NCBI GenBank assembly: GCA_965220185.1 | Contig: OZ244807.1 | Coordinates: 310,001 to 374,000, forward strand | DNA length: 64,000 bases | Source of the DNA: Azotimanducus sp965220185 | GTDB lineage: Bacteria; Pseudomonadota; Gammaproteobacteria; Pseudomonadales; Azotimanducaceae | Direction of reading: 5' to 3' | Shown: piece after piece, positions 33,742-42,280 of the stretch | How positions within the stretch are numbered: the stretch's first letter is position 1 | How the letters are laid out: the number at the start of each line of letters is the position of its first letter | Notes under the pieces: generated by a model | Told to the model about the DNA's origin: nothing | Database searches by the model: none | What the model saw: the letters and a program-made list of their open reading frames with translations, nothing else | Program-made: the position numbers and the translations under genes

Positions 33742-33752
33742 GGAACACTCGT

Positions 33753-34439
33753 ATGGCAGAACCACTTTCAATCGTCAGTCTCATCATCGGTGCCACGCCG
33801 CTCGTGCAGCTCGTCATGCTGCTGCTGCTGCTCGCTTCGATAGTGTCCTGGTACATGATCTTCCAGCGCATGATCCTGCTCGGCCGCGTGCAGCGCTCCA
33901 TTGACGAGTTCGAGGATCACTTCTGGTCAGGCATCAATCTGCGCGAATTTCATCAAGAGCTCTCCGAACTTGAGGATGAGTTGACCGGCATGGAAAACCT
34001 GTTTGTGTCGGGCTTCGATGAATTCGTGCGACTTCGCGGCACCGAACCCGAAGCCGTTGTGCAGGGCGTGCAGCGCGCCATGCGCGTCGCCCTGTTGCAG
34101 GAAGAAGATCGGCTCTCGCGCAATCTTGGCTTCTTGGCGACGGTCGGATCAACGAGTCCCTACATTGGCCTCTTTGGCACCGTCTGGGGCATCATGAACG
34201 CCTTTCGCAGCCTTGCCAACTTGACCCAGGCAAGCCTGACCGCCGTCGCGCCAGGAATCTCCGAAGCGCTGATTGCCACCGCCATGGGGCTATTCGCCGC
34301 TATTCCAGCAGTGATTGCCTATAACCGCTTCTCAGTCAAGGTCGAAGATTTGATGAACCGCTACGAGGTCTTCGTCGAAGCCTTCATGGGCATGATGCAC
34401 CGCGCCGCGCACGGCTCTTCACGGGAGGCGCAGCCATGA
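33753..34439 (+). CDS. tolQ: Tol-Pal system protein TolQ
   Basis: 228 residues, three membrane helices: the first near 15-37, the others in the TVGSTSPYIGLFGTVWGIMNAF region and ISEALIATAMGLFAAIPAVIAYN. It is the MotA/TolQ/ExbB proton channel of the inner membrane that, with TolR, energises TolA for outer-membrane constriction. It overlaps tolR by 4 bp. Confidence 0.97.
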   Translation: MAEPLSIVSLIIGATPLVQLVMLLLLLASIVSWYMIFQRMILLGRVQRSIDEFEDHFWSGINLREFHQELSELEDELTGMENLFVSGFDEFVRLRGTEPEAVVQGVQRAMRVALLQEEDRLSRNLGFLATVGSTSPYIGLFGTVWGIMNAFRSLANLTQASLTAVAPGISEALIATAMGLFAAIPAVIAYNRFSVKVEDLMNRYEVFVEAFMGMMHRAAHGSSREAQP

Positions 34440-34888
34440 GCGATAGCGGCACAATGAGGCGTAAGCGCCGCGTCATGTCTGAGATCAACGCGGTGCCCTA
34501 CATTGATGTCATGCTGGTGCTGCTCGTCATTTTCATGGTCACGGCGCCGGTGCTATTGCAAGGTGTCGAAGTCGATCTGCCGGGGGCGCCGTCGGAATCG
34601 ATTGAAGGCGAGGACGAAGACCCGCTCGTGATCAGTATGCGCGCCGATGGATCGATTTTCGTGAACCTCGGCCTCACCGATGAGAACCGCGCTGGCAACC
34701 GCGTCACCATCTATTCGCTTGGCGAACAAGCGGGCAAGCTCATTCGCGCGCGCCCGGCGCTGCCAGTGTTCGTGCGCGCCGATGCCGCCATTCCCTATGG
34801 CGAAGTGGTGGGCGTGATGACCGTGCTGCAAAACGCGGGCGCGCAAAGCGTGGGACTTGTCACCGAAGCCCCGGATGACAATTCTTAA
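34436..34888 (+). CDS. tolR: Tol-Pal system protein TolR
   Basis: 150 residues. Basic N-terminus (MRRKRRVMSEINAVPYIDVMLVLLVIFMV) with the single helix and the proton-carrying Asp in YIDVMLVLL. The periplasmic ExbD/TolR domain follows. It is coupled to tolQ by ATGA overlap; tolA starts 5 bp later. Confidence 0.97.
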   Translation: MSDSGTMRRKRRVMSEINAVPYIDVMLVLLVIFMVTAPVLLQGVEVDLPGAPSESIEGEDEDPLVISMRADGSIFVNLGLTDENRAGNRVTIYSLGEQAGKLIRARPALPVFVRADAAIPYGEVVGVMTVLQNAGAQSVGLVTEAPDDNS

Positions 34889-34893
34889 TCAGA

Positions 34894-35592
34894 ATGGCGG
34901 CGCTGCTCCTCAACCACTTGCTGCCCGCGCTGCTCGCGCTTTTGTTCCATATCGGCGCCCTGATCATGTTCGCGTGGGTCTCGGCTCAAGAAACCCGCCA
35001 GTTCGACTTTGACGAACCCATCGCCATCACCGCCGAACTGATCGTCTTTGAAGCAAGGCCGAAGCCCGCGCCGCCGCAACCAGAGCCAACGCCCAAGCCT
35101 GCTGAAGCCAAGCCGTTGCCTATTGAACCTGATCCCGAGCCTGAGCCCGAAAATGATCCGCCGCCGCCAGAACCCGAACCGCAGCCCGAGCCAGAATCGG
35201 CGTTTGACGAAGACAGGATGCTCGATGAAGCCCTTGACCTTGCGATAGAACAAGAGGCCGCCGAGCTTGCCGAAGACAATGCCCAAGCCGCTGCCACTGA
35301 TGCCGCCATGTCCTATCACATGGCCATCTATCGGCGCATCGTCGATAATTGGTCGCGTCCGGTGTCCGCAAGAAACGGCATGCGCACAGATCTGATCGTT
35401 CATCTTGTGCCAACCGGCGATGTCGCCAACGTCACCTTGGTTCAAAGCAGCGGTGATGTCGCCTTCGACCGCTCCGCAGAGCAAGCGATCAGGCGCGCTG
35501 GCCACTTTGATGTGCCGTCCGAACCGGAACTTTTTGAATCCCACTTTCGCGCTCTACCCGTCATATTCAGTCCACAGGATCTTTTGCGATGA
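34894..35592 (+). CDS. tolA: Tol-Pal system protein TolA, short proline/glutamate-rich type
   Basis: 232 residues. One N-terminal helix (LLPALLALLFHIGALIMFAW) anchors it. The middle domain is Pro/Glu-rich (about residues 50-105, many PEPEP units) in place of the long Ala/Lys helix of E. coli TolA. The C-terminal domain (YRRIVDNWSRP ... VQSSGDVAFDRSAEQAIRRA) is the TonB/TolA fold that reaches TolB/Pal. It overlaps tolB by 4 bp. Confidence 0.92.
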   Translation: MAALLLNHLLPALLALLFHIGALIMFAWVSAQETRQFDFDEPIAITAELIVFEARPKPAPPQPEPTPKPAEAKPLPIEPDPEPEPENDPPPPEPEPQPEPESAFDEDRMLDEALDLAIEQEAAELAEDNAQAAATDAAMSYHMAIYRRIVDNWSRPVSARNGMRTDLIVHLVPTGDVANVTLVQSSGDVAFDRSAEQAIRRAGHFDVPSEPELFESHFRALPVIFSPQDLLR

Positions 35593-36947
35593 ATGCCTCA
35601 ATGAAATGCTTGAAACCCTTTGCCTTGTGCCTGCTCACTCTCTTGGTCTTGCCTTGCGCACGCGCGCAAATGGCTGTGATCGTTGACCAAGGGGCCGACA
35701 ACCCTATTCGTATCGCCGTTGTGCCGTTTTCGGACATTGCCAATACCAGCGAGCGCGAGCGCATCTCGGACATCGTCAGCCGCGACCTTGTGCGTAGCGG
35801 CCAGTTCTCGCCGCTGCCTGTCGCCGACATGCTCAGCTTGCCGCGCAGCCAGGACGAAGTGTTCTTTCGCGACTGGCGTATTTCGGGCGTGGACTATCTC
35901 GTCATTGGTGGTGTTCAGCGTAGTTCGGTGGGCGAGCTCGTCGCTGATTGGTCGCTCATCGATGTGCTCGGCGAGCGTGTGTTGTGGCAGGGGCAGGTGA
36001 TCGGCGACGAAACCGCACGCAGGGACATCGCGCACCGCATCTCCGATGTGATCTATGAATCCATCACCGGCGTCGAAGGCGCGTTCTCTACGAAGCTCAT
36101 GTATGTGCTTGTGCAGGATGCCGGCACGTCAAGAGTCAATTACCGGCTCGAAATCGCCGATGCTGATGGTGCCCGTGCCCGCACCTTGCTCGAATCGAAC
36201 GAGCCGATTCTTTCGCCATCGTTTTCGCCTGACGCATCGTCGGTGGTGTTCGTCTGGTTCCAAGGCGGACGATCTGGCATCTATCAGCAATGGGTCGCCA
36301 CCGGAGAGCGGCGCTTGCTGGCACGGTTCAAGGGCATCAATACATCGCCAGTATTTTCGCCTGACGGTCAGCGTTTGGCGCTGGTGAGTTCGCGCCACGG
36401 CAACCCGGAGATCTACACCCTCGACCTGTCCAACCCGACAAGCGATGCCTCGCTCGTGCGCCTCACTCGGCATCAAGCCATTGACACCGAGCCCGACTGG
36501 CTCGCCGACGGCTCAGGCATCGTGTTCACGTCAGATCGCGGAGGTCAGCCGCAGGTGTATCTCTATGACTTTTCATCGGTGCGTCCCGAGCGTCTGACCT
36601 TTGAAGGCGATTACAACACCCGTGCGCGCAGCATGCCGACCGGTGAACACATCGCCTTCATTCACCGCCGCGACAATCGTCGCTACCATTTGGCCATGCA
36701 AGACTTGACAAGAGGCCGCATCACCATCCTCACCGAAACCGCCCTTGACGAATCACCCGCCGTCGCGCCGAACGCCGCCATGCTTATCTACGCGACCAAG
36801 CAGGGCAATCAAGGCATTCTTGCGGTCGTGTCCACCGATGGCGCGGTCAAGTATCGGTTGCCGTCAGCCATCGGCGATGTGCGAGAACCGGCCTGGTCTC
36901 CGCAGCTTGCGCCGGTGGTGCGGACTGTGGAAGTCGGTGGCGAATAG
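35589..36947 (+). CDS. tolB: Tol-Pal system beta-propeller protein TolB
   Basis: 452 residues with a signal peptide (LCLLTLLVLPCARA-QM). TolB N-domain (RIAVVPFSDIANT ...), then six propeller repeats seen as FSPDASSVVFVW, FSPDGQRLALVSS, WLADGSGIVFTSDRGG and relatives. It is periplasmic and binds Pal and TolA. pal and cpoB, normally next, lie about 3 kb away beyond an element and a transporter gene. Confidence 0.97.
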   Translation: MNASMKCLKPFALCLLTLLVLPCARAQMAVIVDQGADNPIRIAVVPFSDIANTSERERISDIVSRDLVRSGQFSPLPVADMLSLPRSQDEVFFRDWRISGVDYLVIGGVQRSSVGELVADWSLIDVLGERVLWQGQVIGDETARRDIAHRISDVIYESITGVEGAFSTKLMYVLVQDAGTSRVNYRLEIADADGARARTLLESNEPILSPSFSPDASSVVFVWFQGGRSGIYQQWVATGERRLLARFKGINTSPVFSPDGQRLALVSSRHGNPEIYTLDLSNPTSDASLVRLTRHQAIDTEPDWLADGSGIVFTSDRGGQPQVYLYDFSSVRPERLTFEGDYNTRARSMPTGEHIAFIHRRDNRRYHLAMQDLTRGRITILTETALDESPAVAPNAAMLIYATKQGNQGILAVVSTDGAVKYRLPSAIGDVREPAWSPQLAPVVRTVEVGGE

Positions 36948-36949
36948 AA

Positions 36950-37120
36950 TCAGCCAGCCTTGTTTGTGATCGCTTCGCGGAGCCCCTGCATTACGCCTGC
37001 GAGATGCGCCATGCGCTCTCTTAAGGTGGCCATTTCACTTCGCAATCCCCAAGTTTGGGTCAGCGGAATCGTGGCCAACGCCACTCCAACTGAAATGATA
37101 GCAATAGTCTCAGCGGTCAT
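36950..37120 (-). CDS. small membrane-anchored coiled-coil protein
   Basis: 56 residues from ATG 37120 (MTAETIAIISVGVALATI); a further ATG at 37138 would add MRDITK. One N-terminal membrane helix is followed by a short coiled coil (LRSEMATLRERMAHLAGVMQGLREAI). I know this layout from many short hypothetical proteins of Proteobacteria; function unknown. It faces tolB with a 2-bp gap between stops and lies 12 bp inside the target-site duplication of the tnpB element. Confidence 0.7.
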   Translation of the reverse strand: MTAETIAIISVGVALATIPLTQTWGLRSEMATLRERMAHLAGVMQGLREAITNKAG

Positions 37121-37149
37121 TTTTGTGATGTCTCGCAAAGCTTAGTCCT

Positions 37150-37157
37150 AACCATAA
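37150..37157 (+). repeat. target-site duplication, left copy
   Basis: AACCATAA directly outside the left end of the tnpB element; the same 8 bp follow its right end at 38455-38462. Confidence 0.85.
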
Positions 37158-37181
37158 GGGATTTATATACATGACTCCACC

Positions 37182-37259
37182 AAGTGGTGTCTTGCTACTT
37201 CTTGACGTTTCACAGGCCGACCGATGTCGCCACCTCCACGTCCAGTCGCCCCAATCCCT
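37182..37259 (-). ncRNA. possible omega RNA region downstream of tnpB
   Basis: TnpB guides its cleavage with an RNA made from the 3' end of the gene and the right end of the element. On the minus strand the 78 bp after the tnpB stop hold a short stem (CCAC-TT-GTGG, around 37178-37187) close to the element end, as in known cases. The exact RNA ends cannot be seen. Confidence 0.4.
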
Positions 37260-38402
37260 TCAGGCCAGAATATTCAATGCGGCATTCACATCCGCATTGT
37301 CGGCATGCCCACACGCCAAGCACTTGAACTTCGCTTGGGTGGGTCTATTGTTTTTGTCGATGAACCCGCATCGTGAACACGTCTGGGACGTGTATTGAGG
37401 GTTCACCTCAACAAGTCGTGCTGACTTGTACGACAGCTTCTGTTTCAACCCGCCCCATCCGGTATTGAGGATGGCTTTGTTCAACCCGGCTTTCTGCCTG
37501 ACGTGCTTACCGGGTTCGTCAATTGCCCCTTTCGCCGAAGCCGTCATGCCTTTGATGTTCAGCTTCTCGACAACCACCATGCCCGCCTTCGCAGCGATCC
37601 GCTTGGACGCATGATGCTGCCAGTTGTCTCGAAAGCAACGGATGTTGTGACAGACCTTCGACAGACGTTGCTTTGTGACGTTCCGGCGGTTCGACCTAAT
37701 CACTTGTCGTGCCATGCGGCGCTGATACCGAAGCTTGCGGCATTCAAGTCGTTCAAGACGCGCATCGTCGAGACGGATGATCTCGCCGTCGCTTGTCGCG
37801 ACCTGTGCCACGTTCATATCGACACCGACAGCGTGACCATCATCAATACGCTCGACTTCGTGCGCAGGGACCTTGTATCGAATGACCGCGTGCCATCGTC
37901 CGCATTCACGCTTGATGGTCACGGCCCGTGCTTCATAATGGCGATACGGGTCTTCGCCTTTGCGGGCGAGGCGGAACCAGCCAAGCTTCTGCAATCGGAT
38001 GCTGTTTCCTGACAGTTGAAAGTGTGCCGGTTCAGGGAACGTGACTGTGCGGGTTCGATACTTTGACTTGTACTGCGGACGACCGCCTTGCTTCTTGAAA
38101 TACCGCACCCATGCGCTTTCTTGGTGCTTGAGCGTATGTCGAATCGCACCGAACGGCAGCACCTGCAGCCAGTCTGTCTTCGCTCGAAGTTGTGTAAAGA
38201 CCTTTGCGGTTGATTCAAACCGAGTTGATGGCTTCGGAAGCACCCACGGAATTCGTTCATGCCACGCATATTCCTCTTCGTTCCATGCAAGCATTCGGTT
38301 CCATACCCAGATACACGCACCAGTGACCTGCATGAGCTTCTGATGCTTCGCACGGGTGCGGGGCAGCAGGCGATATCGGGTTGTGCGATGGGCGTATTCC
38401 AT
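37260..38402 (-). CDS. tnpB: RNA-guided nuclease TnpB (IS605 OrfB family)
   Basis: 380 residues. The split RuvC site is complete: Asp195 in GVDMN, Glu279 in VVEKLNIKGM and Asp371 in NADVNAALNI. The zinc finger has C342, C345, C361 and C364. The N-terminal helix-turn-helix part (YRLLPRTRAKHQKLMQVTGAC) is intact, so the protein may be active. No tnpA Y1 transposase is present. It would cut DNA at sites given by an RNA made from the element's own end. Confidence 0.95.
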   Translation of the reverse strand: MEYAHRTTRYRLLPRTRAKHQKLMQVTGACIWVWNRMLAWNEEEYAWHERIPWVLPKPSTRFESTAKVFTQLRAKTDWLQVLPFGAIRHTLKHQESAWVRYFKKQGGRPQYKSKYRTRTVTFPEPAHFQLSGNSIRLQKLGWFRLARKGEDPYRHYEARAVTIKRECGRWHAVIRYKVPAHEVERIDDGHAVGVDMNVAQVATSDGEIIRLDDARLERLECRKLRYQRRMARQVIRSNRRNVTKQRLSKVCHNIRCFRDNWQHHASKRIAAKAGMVVVEKLNIKGMTASAKGAIDEPGKHVRQKAGLNKAILNTGWGGLKQKLSYKSARLVEVNPQYTSQTCSRCGFIDKNNRPTQAKFKCLACGHADNADVNAALNILA

Positions 38403-38454
38403 GTTGTTATTTTACTTGATGTTTGGGGCGGGTGGAGTCATGTATATAAATCCC

Positions 38455-38462
38455 AACCATAA
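38455..38462 (+). repeat. target-site duplication, right copy
   Basis: AACCATAA, identical to 37150-37157. It ends one base before the stop codon of the symporter gene, so the element landed right at that gene's 3' end without cutting it. Confidence 0.85.
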
Positions 38463-38463
38463 C

Positions 38464-39900
38464 CTATTTGAGTTTGCTGGCCACGCCCAATATCAGCAAC
38501 CCCGGAAGCCAAGGAAAGATCCGCTCGAACGGGTCGCCGGGCAGTCTTGCCAAATGGACAATCAAGCTGTCACTCGGCCCGGAAGTTGTCCCTGCCGAAT
38601 AGAACAATAGCGTGCAGCCGAATCCAAGCAGCATGGCGAGTATCGCTGTGCCCATGGACACGGGCCAGCGAAACACGCGGAAGAACATGATAGGGCCGAA
38701 GGCTGCGCCGAGTGCTGACCACGCGAACAGCACGCGATTGAAAATAGTGTCGGGCAGCATGAGCGTGAGCATGACGGCGAGCACGGTGATGCCAAGCACC
38801 GCCGCGCGTGATACTAGGAGTTCGCGTCCCGGAAAGCGCTTGCCAAGCCCGGTGTCGTGGGCGATAGCGGCGGATGCGGACAAAAGAATTGAATCTGCGG
38901 TGGACATAACTGCGGAAAGCGTCGCGGCAACGGCGATGCCAGCGAGCACAGTTGGCAGGAGTGCATCGGCTGCTGTGTAGAGCAGGGCTTCGCCGTCCGG
39001 CATAGCGGGAAAGAGTGCGCGACCAGCGAGGCCAAGAAACGACAAGGCAATGTAGATGAGCACGCCCCAGACGAGCACAATGACAAAGCCTTTTCTGCGC
39101 GAAGGCTCGTCCTTGACCGCCATCAATCGCACCAGGAGTTGCGGCTGCCCAAAGGCGCCAAGCGTGATACCAAGCGTGCCAGCGATGAAGCCAAACAGCA
39201 AAAGCCCTGCGTATTGGCCGCGAAAGCTGAGATATTCGCTTGGCGCCACCTCGCGCAAGACTTCGAGCATCGCGCCAATACCGCCGAACTCCGCGACCGC
39301 TGTGATGCCAAGAATGATTGCAACAACGATCATGACGAGCGCCTGCACCGTATCGGTGAGGCTCACTGCCCAGAATCCGCCGATAAACGAATAGATCAGG
39401 ATAATCGCCGCGCCGATGATGACGGCCTCCGCAAGATCGATCGGATAGTGCTCGATGAACGCCTTGCCAGCGGCATCGAACTGCGCGGCGATATAGAAAA
39501 TGAAGCACACCGAAATCAAGAAAGAGGCCAGCATGGCGGCGAGCGCGCGCATTTTCCCGCCGCCTTTGCCGAGCACGAAATCCGTCGGCGTCACATGGTC
39601 TTGCTCGTGCGATTCGGAAAAAAGCCGCGGTCCCATCACCAGCCACACCACCGCATAGCCAATCCAGATGCCAGGCACAATCCACAGGGCGGAGAGGCCA
39701 ATCGCATAGACAAATCCGGTGAATCCCAAGAGCGCCCATGCCGACGATGTGCTCGCCGCGTAGGAAAGACCTGCCACCCAAGGGCCAAGCTGCCGCCCGC
39801 CAACGAGAAAATCCTTGCTTGATGCGACACGCGACTTGGCCCAGATGCCAATGCCGAGAAGCGCGACGCTATAGAGAATAAGGATGAAAAGAATGAGCAA
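38464..39900 (-). CDS. sodium:solute symporter (PutP-like)
   Basis: 478 residues with about 13 hydrophobic segments. Family marks: KDFLVGGRQLGPWVAGLSYAASTSSAWALLGF near the first helices, GGFWAVSLTDTVQALVM, and STADSILLSASAAIAHD carrying the sodium-site Ser/Thr. It is closest in feel to Na+/proline symporters, but the substrate is not certain. It is read against pal; its start is 61 bp from the pal GTG, so promoters must overlap. Confidence 0.92.
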   Translation of the reverse strand: MLILFILILYSVALLGIGIWAKSRVASSKDFLVGGRQLGPWVAGLSYAASTSSAWALLGFTGFVYAIGLSALWIVPGIWIGYAVVWLVMGPRLFSESHEQDHVTPTDFVLGKGGGKMRALAAMLASFLISVCFIFYIAAQFDAAGKAFIEHYPIDLAEAVIIGAAIILIYSFIGGFWAVSLTDTVQALVMIVVAIILGITAVAEFGGIGAMLEVLREVAPSEYLSFRGQYAGLLLFGFIAGTLGITLGAFGQPQLLVRLMAVKDEPSRRKGFVIVLVWGVLIYIALSFLGLAGRALFPAMPDGEALLYTAADALLPTVLAGIAVAATLSAVMSTADSILLSASAAIAHDTGLGKRFPGRELLVSRAAVLGITVLAVMLTLMLPDTIFNRVLFAWSALGAAFGPIMFFRVFRWPVSMGTAILAMLLGFGCTLLFYSAGTTSGPSDSLIVHLARLPGDPFERIFPWLPGLLILGVASKLK

Positions 39901-39961
39901 AATTCTTTCTTTTCTTGACGATATGTCCTATTATGTGCCTATTCCCCTTTCGGATAGCGCA

Positions 39962-40507
39962 GTGGACCGTAATCTTCTCTCCGGGGCTCTCATTTTGCTT
40001 CTCTCGAGCTTTGTTTTGGCTGGTTGCCCCAAGCCAGCACCGACTCAGCCGCCGACGCCAGTCGAAGAGGAGCCTTCGCGGGCTGACCCTGACTCTCCTT
40101 CCTCTCTAGGAGAAGCGTCGCAGACGCAAATGCAAACCGATGCCATGGGCAATCCGCTTGATCCGAACACAGGTGCACCGCTCTCGCGTGTTTTCTACTT
40201 CGACTACGACGAAGCCATCATTGCGCGCGATGACTTTGATGTCTTGAGCTTGCACGCGGTGTTTCTGCAAGAAAATCGCAATGTGACAGCTGTTCTTGAA
40301 GGACACTGCGACGAGCGTGGCACACGCGACTACAACCTCGCGCTCGGCGAACGTCGCGCCATGGCGGTTTCGAGCTTCATCACTTCGTCTGGTGCGGGCG
40401 CATCGCAAATCGAGACCGTAAGCTACGGCGAGGAACGCCCCGCGAACCCGAATAGCAGCGAAGCGGCATGGGCGCAGAACCGGCGAGTGGAAATCGTTTA
40501 TCAGTAA
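39962..40507 (+). CDS. pal: peptidoglycan-associated lipoprotein Pal
   Basis: 181 residues from GTG 39962 (VDRNLLSGALILLLSSF), lipobox LAG-C, so the mature protein is lipid-anchored in the outer membrane. The OmpA-like domain is clear: VFYFDYDEA, LEGHCDERGTRDYNLALGERRA, SYGEERP and a final RRVEIVY. It binds peptidoglycan and TolB. In-frame starts further upstream (39926, 39884) overlap the symporter start and are less likely. pal is separated from tolB by an insertion. Confidence 0.93.
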   Translation: MDRNLLSGALILLLSSFVLAGCPKPAPTQPPTPVEEEPSRADPDSPSSLGEASQTQMQTDAMGNPLDPNTGAPLSRVFYFDYDEAIIARDDFDVLSLHAVFLQENRNVTAVLEGHCDERGTRDYNLALGERRAMAVSSFITSSGAGASQIETVSYGEERPANPNSSEAAWAQNRRVEIVYQ

Positions 40508-40525
40508 GCGCCACTTGTCGGAACG

Positions 40526-41344
40526 TTGGGACACTTGCCTCTCGCACATCCGTCTTGCGGACTTGGCTCCCGCTCCGAGGAAAGGTGCAGCGCGGCCTGC
40601 CTGCTTGCGAGCGTTCTCGCCCTGATAGCGCCTTCGCAGGCTTCCCCTCAAGAGCAGGATTCGCCTGTTCACATTATCGAGCGCAGCGCAGCTGCCGCCC
40701 CCGCAGCGCAGGATGCGAATCGCCTGTCTTCGCTTTTCTACGAGCTGCAGCTCATGCAGAACGAGGTCAAGAAGCTGCGCGGCGAGCTCGAAGAGGTGAG
40801 GCACAGGCTCGATGAGCTTGTCCGTCAGCAGTCGGCCCAATACATGGACATGGACCGTCGCATTCGTGGCTTGGGCGCCGAACCAGCCACAGCAGCAGAC
40901 GGGCAGCCGCAGGTAACAGCGGATGCCAGCACCCAGCCAATCTCTCCGACCGCGCCAAGCGTTCCGCAGACCGAGCAGGATGCCTACACGCAAGCATTCT
41001 CCTTGATCGAAGGCCGTCAGTTTGAAGAGGCTGTCGTCGCATTCGATCAATTCCTCATCGACCATCCAAATGGCGAATACACGCCCAACGCCTTCTATTG
41101 GCTCGGTGAACTGCACCTTCGCCTTGAGGACTTGGAAAAGTCGCGGCAGTCGTTTGTGCAAGTGGTTCGCCTGTTTCCGGAACACCGCAAGGTGCCCGAT
41201 GCGCTCTACAAGCTCGGCGTGGTCTATGACCGGCTTGGCGACTCGGAAACGGCCGAAGAGCATTTGCAGCGCGTCCTTGATGAACATCCGGGAACCACCG
41301 CTGGGCAGCTCGCGAGCGAATATATGAAAGATCGTGCCTCCTAA
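40526..41344 (+). CDS. cpoB: cell division coordinator CpoB (YbgF)
   Basis: 272 residues. Signal peptide (CLLASVLALIAPSQA-SP), a coiled coil (LFYELQLMQNEVKKLRGELEEVRHRLDELVR, trimerisation) and TPR repeats (YTQAFSLIEGRQFEEAVVAFDQFL, AFYWLGELHLRLEDLEKSRQSF, ALYKLGVVYDRLGDSETAEEHL). It is periplasmic and couples Tol-Pal with peptidoglycan synthesis. 18 bp after pal; usual last gene of the cluster. The start may be nearer the signal peptide than ATG 40526. Confidence 0.93.
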   Translation: MGHLPLAHPSCGLGSRSEERCSAACLLASVLALIAPSQASPQEQDSPVHIIERSAAAAPAAQDANRLSSLFYELQLMQNEVKKLRGELEEVRHRLDELVRQQSAQYMDMDRRIRGLGAEPATAADGQPQVTADASTQPISPTAPSVPQTEQDAYTQAFSLIEGRQFEEAVVAFDQFLIDHPNGEYTPNAFYWLGELHLRLEDLEKSRQSFVQVVRLFPEHRKVPDALYKLGVVYDRLGDSETAEEHLQRVLDEHPGTTAGQLASEYMKDRAS

Positions 41345-41368
41345 GCGTACAATACGCGCCCCACACGC

Positions 41369-41444
41369 GGGTCGTTAGCTCAGTCGGTAGAGCAACGGGC
41401 TTTTAACCCGTGGGCCCTGGGTTCGAGCCCCAGACGACCCACCA
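41369..41444 (+). tRNA. tRNA-Lys (TTT)
   Basis: 76 nt including the encoded CCA. Acceptor stem GGGTCGT pairs with ACGACCC. The D arm is AGCTCAGTCGGTAGAGC, the anticodon loop CTTTTAA (anticodon TTT) and the T arm GGTTCGAGCC. 24 bp after cpoB. No integrase or duplicated 3' end was found nearby, so it is not an obvious integration site. Confidence 0.98.
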
Positions 41445-41489
41445 TTCCCGTAGAACCAGAGTCGGGTTCCTCACTGCAAGGCGAATAGC

Positions 41490-42269
41490 ATGGCGCGTCT
41501 CTCCAAACTGAGTAGAAGCATCGATGGCCGTATTGCGCTCATCACCGGCGCGGCGAGCGGCATGGGAGAGGCCACTGCGTATCTCTTTGCGGACGAAGGC
41601 GCGCGCCTCGCCTTGGTTGACCTCAACGCCGAGGCCTTGAAAGGCGTTGTCGAAACGATCCGCGCAAACGGCGGCGAAGCAGAGTACGCAGCCTTCGACA
41701 TCTCCGATCAAGCGGCTATCCACCAAGCGGTCGGGAATTTCGCGCGCCATTTCGGCGGCATCGACATTCTCGTCAACAACGCTGGCATTTCGATTCCCGC
41801 GCCAATCGACAGCCAAGACTATGAAGACGCTTGGCAGCGCAGCTTCGATGTCCTCATCTCCGCGCAACAGCGATTCGTTCGCGCTGCACTGCCGTACCTG
41901 CGCGCATCGGATAGCGCGCGCATCGTCAATATCGCTTCGACCGAAGGCTTGGGCGCGACCAAGTACGGCAGTCCCTACACCGCCGCCAAGCACGCTGTCA
42001 TCGGGCTGACCCGTTCACTTGCTGTCGAATTAGGACCTGAAGGCATTACCGTCAACTGCATTTGCCCCGGCCCGATTCACACCGGCATGACGCAAGCCAT
42101 CCCGATGGACGCCAAGCAGGAATTCGCGAGGCGGCGGGTCGCTTTGCGACGCTATGCGGAGCCGGAGGAAGTGGCGCACGGCACGCTGAACTTCGTGCTG
42201 CCGGCATCTTCGTTTATGACCGGTGTCGCCTTGCCTGTCGATGGCGGATTGACAATCCGCAACGCGTAA
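41490..42269 (+). CDS. SDR family oxidoreductase
   Basis: 259 residues. TGAASGMGEA near 19-28, DLN after the second strand (NAD), NNAGISIPAP, Ser in NIASTEGLG and YTAAK as the catalytic pair, with GLTRSLAVELGPEGITVNCICPGPI downstream. Typical 3-oxoacyl-ACP-reductase-like SDR; substrate unknown. A GPH transporter gene follows after 11 bp, so the pair may handle one imported compound. Confidence 0.92.
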   Translation: MARLSKLSRSIDGRIALITGAASGMGEATAYLFADEGARLALVDLNAEALKGVVETIRANGGEAEYAAFDISDQAAIHQAVGNFARHFGGIDILVNNAGISIPAPIDSQDYEDAWQRSFDVLISAQQRFVRAALPYLRASDSARIVNIASTEGLGATKYGSPYTAAKHAVIGLTRSLAVELGPEGITVNCICPGPIHTGMTQAIPMDAKQEFARRRVALRRYAEPEEVAHGTLNFVLPASSFMTGVALPVDGGLTIRNA

Positions 42270-42280
42270 CGCACAGACCA

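Larger units (their letters stand above)
37158..38454. mobile_element. 1297-bp tnpB element with 24-bp perfect terminal inverted repeats
   Basis: The left end starts GGGATTTATATACATGACTC and its first 24 bases (37158-37181) are repeated exactly in reverse complement at 38431-38454. AACCATAA flanks both sides, as expected of an 8-bp target duplication. The only gene is tnpB on the minus strand. IS200/IS605 elements, the normal carriers of tnpB, have no inverted ends and make no duplication, so this one looks like cargo in a non-autonomous DDE-type element, or an insertion into the loop of a pre-existing palindromic MITE. It lies between tolB and pal. Confidence 0.85.

Noticed and set aside
37158..38454. 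Calling this a normal IS200/IS605 insertion
   Set aside because: The 24-bp inverted ends and 8-bp duplication contradict the single-strand mechanism of that family.
41369..41444. tRNA-Lys as an island attachment site
   Set aside because: No integrase and no repeated tRNA 3' end nearby; the genes after it look like ordinary chromosome.
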